NCBI RefSeq assembly: GCF_007860135.1
Contig: NZ_SJPV01000010.1
Coordinates: 236,005-300,004, forward strand
DNA: 64,000 nt
Direction of reading: 5' to 3'
DNA from: Novipirellula artificiosorum
GTDB lineage: Bacteria > Planctomycetota > Planctomycetia > Pirellulales > Pirellulaceae
This document shows positions 61,736-64,000 of the stretch, one piece after another. The translations under genes were made by a program, and so were the position numbers. Within the stretch, counting starts at the first letter, position 1. Each line of letters starts with the position of its first letter. The notes under the pieces were generated by a model. The model was not told the origin of the DNA, ran no database searches, and was given only the letters and a program-made list of their open reading frames with translations.

Positions 61736-62659
61736 ATGAAGAGGAAAATCGGCGTGACTAAATTCTTTCGATGCTCGGCAATGTTGCTGATCCCAACCTG
61801 CGTATGCCTGTTGTCGCTCGCTCCGGTGACCGGACGATGCGAGGAAGGCCTTGCCGACTTGCTGCCCAAGGACGGATCGATTACCGCAGAGCTTTTCGCA
61901 GCGATCGATGCCGGCCAAGTGGATGTGAAGTTCATCCCGCTGGGCACGGAAAAGGCAAACTTGATTGTCAAGAACTTGACCGACAAGCCAATGCACCTGC
62001 AAATGCCCTCGGCATTCGCTGGCCTTCCAATCCTTGCCCAAATGGGTGGCATGGGCGGCGGCATGGGTGGCATGGGCGGCGGCATGGGTGGTATGGGCGG
62101 CGGCATGGGCGGCATGGGTGGCGGTGGTGGTCAGGCCATGGGCGGAGGAATGGGCGGCGGCATGGGCGGCGGCGGCATGGGCGGTATGGGCGGCGGCATG
62201 GGCGGTATGGGCGGCGGCATGGGCGGTATGATGAGAATCCCCCCGGAACGTGTCAAGAAAATCTCCGTTGCGACCGTTTGCTTGGAACATGGAAAACCCG
62301 ACCCACATCCTCAGATGGCTTACAAAATTGTTCCCATCGAACAATTTACGAAAAACGCAAGTGTCCGCTTGGTTTGCGAAGCACTTGGCAACTCGCTCGT
62401 GACTCAAAACTCGGCGCAAGCAGCAGCATGGCATTTGATGGACAAAATGTCGTGGCAAGAGCTTGCTTCGAAGAATCGTGTCGAAAGCAAGTACACAGGC
62501 AACCAGCGTTGGTTCTCGCCAATCGAGCTGAAGACAGCGATGATGTTGGTGGTCGAAGCCGAGCGGCTTGCCAAAGAGAAAGATGCCTACCAAAGCGATT
62601 ACGGTGACGAATACAGCAGCGACGAATCGGCATCACCGACCGACGCCACCGACAGCTAG
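61736..62659 (+). CDS. Exported Gly/Met-repeat protein
   Basis: 307 residues from an ATG with GAGG 7 nt upstream. A signal peptide (AMLLIPTCVCLLSLAPV) precedes a domain beginning GLADLLPKDGSITAELFAA, IPLGTEKANLIVKNLTD and KPMHLQMPSAFAG. Residues about 104-164 are a GMGGMGGG-type repeat. The C-terminal part (RIPPERVKKISVATVCLEHGKPDPHP, NSLVTQNSAQAAAWHLMDKM) is polar and helical, ending in an acidic tail. Planctomycetes have similar proteins; role unknown. A strong terminator follows at 62695. Confidence 0.85.
   Translation: MKRKIGVTKFFRCSAMLLIPTCVCLLSLAPVTGRCEEGLADLLPKDGSITAELFAAIDAGQVDVKFIPLGTEKANLIVKNLTDKPMHLQMPSAFAGLPILAQMGGMGGGMGGMGGGMGGMGGGMGGMGGGGGQAMGGGMGGGMGGGGMGGMGGGMGGMGGGMGGMMRIPPERVKKISVATVCLEHGKPDPHPQMAYKIVPIEQFTKNASVRLVCEALGNSLVTQNSAQAAAWHLMDKMSWQELASKNRVESKYTGNQRWFSPIELKTAMMLVVEAERLAKEKDAYQSDYGDEYSSDESASPTDATDS
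62045..62231. repeat. Gly/Met codon repeat (ATGGGCGGC-type)
   Basis: This stretch is built from runs of ATGGGTGGC, ATGGGCGGCGGC and similar units of 6, 9 or 12 bases, encoding GMGGM-type residues. The reverse strand is consequently open across it and gives a spurious His/Ala-rich frame. Such tracts are prone to length change by slippage. Confidence 0.9.
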
Positions 62660-62968
62660 TTCGCTACCGTTTTCATCTTCCTAACGAAGCATTCAACGCG
62701 AGATTTTGGTCTCGCGTTTTTTTATTGCGGCGAGAGGAAGTCACGAAGCGGCGTGGGCAAAAAACGAAAGAAATTTGAATTCCTGCAAGGGGGCCTTGAT
62801 TCACGCTAGGGCTTCCGACCATCAGCAGCCTTGACACAAAACGACTCCGACGCGTTATAACCGGAACGATCGACTCAAGCACTGAGTTGCGGGAAACACG
62901 GTGTTTTTATACATTTTGACCGTCCGCTGCCTCTCTTCGCGCGGAGTCTCTCACATGCAAAGCTCTCT
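62660..62968. other. Intergenic region ahead of the helicase gene
   Basis: 309 bases. After the terminator (62695-62724) there is no supported ORF. The leader to the DEAD-box gene (about 62725-62968) is long and may carry the promoter; no cold-shock-type element was identified. Confidence 0.45.
62695..62724 (+). terminator. Rho-independent terminator of the Gly/Met-repeat gene
   Basis: AACGCGAGA (62695-62703) and TCTCGCG (62710-62716) form a seven- to nine-pair stem with a six-base loop, followed at once by TTTTTTTA. It lies about 36 bases after the Gly/Met gene's stop, in the right place and direction. Confidence 0.9.
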
Positions 62969-64000
62969 ATGAATCAGCTGGACCCCAGCCCCACTTCGTT
63001 TTCGGACCTGCCACTCGCGGACGCCGTTCAACAAGCCGTCGAGAAGTCAGGGTACGACACCCCTTCAGCGATCCAATCGGCGGTCATTCCGCTGCTGTTG
63101 GATGGGCGTGATGTGATTGGCCAAGCCCAGACCGGGACCGGCAAGACCGCCGCCTTCGCTTTGCCGATTCTGTCGCGACTTGATCCGAGCCAAACCACGG
63201 TCCAAGTACTGGTGCTGACTCCGACGCGTGAGCTTGCAATCCAAGTCGCAAAGTCGTTTTCTACCTATGGCGCCTTTATGGAACGACTGTCGGTTGCCGC
63301 GATTTATGGTGGTCAAGATTATGAGCCTCAACTGAAACAACTTCGTCGTGGTGTTCAGATCGTCGTTGGCACACCTGGTCGGGTGATTGACCACATCAAA
63401 CGGGGCTCTTTGGTCGTCAACTCGCTGAATTGTCTCGTTCTCGATGAAGCCGACGAGATGTTGAACATGGGGTTCCTTGAAGATGTGCAATTCGTCCTGA
63501 ACGAGACGCCGGCTGACACCCAGATTGCGCTGTTCTCGGCCACGCTTCCGGAACCGATTCGGCGGATCGCGAACAAACACTTGAAGCAGCCTGAGTGCGT
63601 TCAGATTCAACAAAAGACCATGACGGCTGATAACATCCGTCAACGAGCGCTGTATGTGACGCCACGCGAGAAACCGGAACTGCTGATGCGGTTGCTCGAA
63701 GCGGAGGAAACAGACGGCGTGATTGTGTTTACCAAGACAAAAGAAGCAACAACGACATTGGCGGATCAGTTGACCCGCTGGGGATACGCTGCGGCTGCCC
63801 TCAATGGTGATATGCCTCAGGGACTGCGCGAGCGAACGGTTGAGAAGTTAAAGTCTGGTCATCTCGACGTCTTGGTTGCAACCGATGTCGCGGCTCGCGG
63901 GCTCGATGTCTCGCGAATCAGTCATGTGATCAATTTTGATGCCCCCTTCGATAACGAATCGTACATCCACCGAATCGGTCGAACGGGTCGGGCTGGACGA
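62969..64000 (+). CDS. DEAD-box RNA helicase, N-terminal part (runs off right edge)
   Basis: 344 codons are seen from the ATG at 62969, open to the window end. Core motifs in order: the Q-motif region TPSAIQSAVIP, I AQTGTGKT, Ia PTRELAIQ, GG, Ib TPGRV, II DEAD in LVLDEADEM, III SAT, then the RecA-like second half with IVFTKTK, LNGDMPQ, VATDVAARGLD and HRIGRTGRAGR (VI). This is a full helicase core of the DeaD/RhlE type; a C-terminal extension, if any, lies beyond the edge. It unwinds RNA duplexes in ribosome assembly or RNA decay. Confidence 0.95.
   Translation, partial: MNQLDPSPTSFSDLPLADAVQQAVEKSGYDTPSAIQSAVIPLLLDGRDVIGQAQTGTGKTAAFALPILSRLDPSQTTVQVLVLTPTRELAIQVAKSFSTYGAFMERLSVAAIYGGQDYEPQLKQLRRGVQIVVGTPGRVIDHIKRGSLVVNSLNCLVLDEADEMLNMGFLEDVQFVLNETPADTQIALFSATLPEPIRRIANKHLKQPECVQIQQKTMTADNIRQRALYVTPREKPELLMRLLEAEETDGVIVFTKTKEATTTLADQLTRWGYAAAALNGDMPQGLRERTVEKLKSGHLDVLVATDVAARGLDVSRISHVINFDAPFDNESYIHRIGRTGRAGR

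Noticed and set aside
61544..62593. 349-residue minus-strand frame rich in His and Ala
   Set aside because: It is the reverse of the plus-strand Gly/Met codon repeat and signal-peptide gene; composition is an artefact of the repeat.
1..64000. CRISPR arrays, complete transposons, rRNA genes
   Set aside because: No regular repeat-spacer series, transposase frame or rRNA-like stretch was seen on reading both strands.

Overview
The window looks like chromosomal DNA from a planctomycete, most likely a Rhodopirellula-type member of the Pirellulaceae. The evidence is family content: a LEPR-XLL/DUF4347 secreted protein, a WD40 serine/threonine kinase beside a TIGR02999-like sigma factor, a formylglycine sulfatase, a DUF1598 protein, a squalene-cyclase-repeat protein, XylR-type AraC regulation, leucine-rich-repeat and PQQ-propeller lipoproteins or exported proteins, and two adjacent PilT-type ATPases. 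Codon use is moderately GC-rich and even throughout. There is no rRNA, no convincing tRNA, no CRISPR array and no complete insertion sequence.

Layout. 1-679 (-): the start of a LEPR/DUF4347 surface protein, cut by the window edge. 958-9810: UDP-galactopyranose mutase, a coiled-coil protein, a secreted archaemetzincin-like protease, a transglutaminase-like protein, a lipoprotein/membrane-protein pair, a VOC protein and two PilT-type ATPases. 9844-17374: a small exported propeller-like protein, a frameshifted relic of a kinase-associated protein, a WD40 kinase with its sigma factor, a 300-bp MITE-like inverted-repeat element between those two, and a glycoside-hydrolase-like secreted protein. 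17757-24878: an exported PQQ propeller, an O-antigen-ligase/acyltransferase pair and an M16 protease. 25063-28204: a Rieske ferredoxin followed by DNA polymerase I. 28228-30808 (-): an LRR lipoprotein and a sulfatase.

31022-43390 (-): a tightly packed five-gene operon in the order DUF58, BatA/VWA, VWA/class-I-amidotransferase-like, a 1883-residue membrane-anchored coiled-coil protein, and a Tat-exported squalene-cyclase-repeat protein. Stops and starts overlap or lie a few bases apart. An in-frame PA14-like scrap follows the last gene. This is the strongest candidate for a poorly described system in the window.

43681-58213: XylR-type regulator, OsmC protein, UDP-sugar dehydrogenase, a 600-bp intergenic region with strong foldback potential, DUF1598 protein, aspartate/glutamate leucyltransferase (Bpt), a hypothetical protein, a small membrane protein whose stop codon lies in the end of a 124-bp palindromic repeat, class-V aminotransferase, sugar isomerase-like TIM barrel, PhnP-like hydrolase, CHAD protein, guanine deaminase and a Wza-like exporter. 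58338-64000: a lipoprotein, a WecA/MraY-type sugar-phosphate transferase with a C-terminal extension, a Gly/Met-repeat exported protein, and a DEAD-box helicase cut by the right edge.

Exopolysaccharide functions recur but are dispersed: Glf, the Wzy-type ligase, the acyltransferase, the UDP-sugar dehydrogenase, Wza and the WecA-like enzyme. Together they suggest that envelope glycan assembly and export are encoded across this chromosome segment rather than in one cluster. All functional calls rest on motif recognition by eye; no database search was run.
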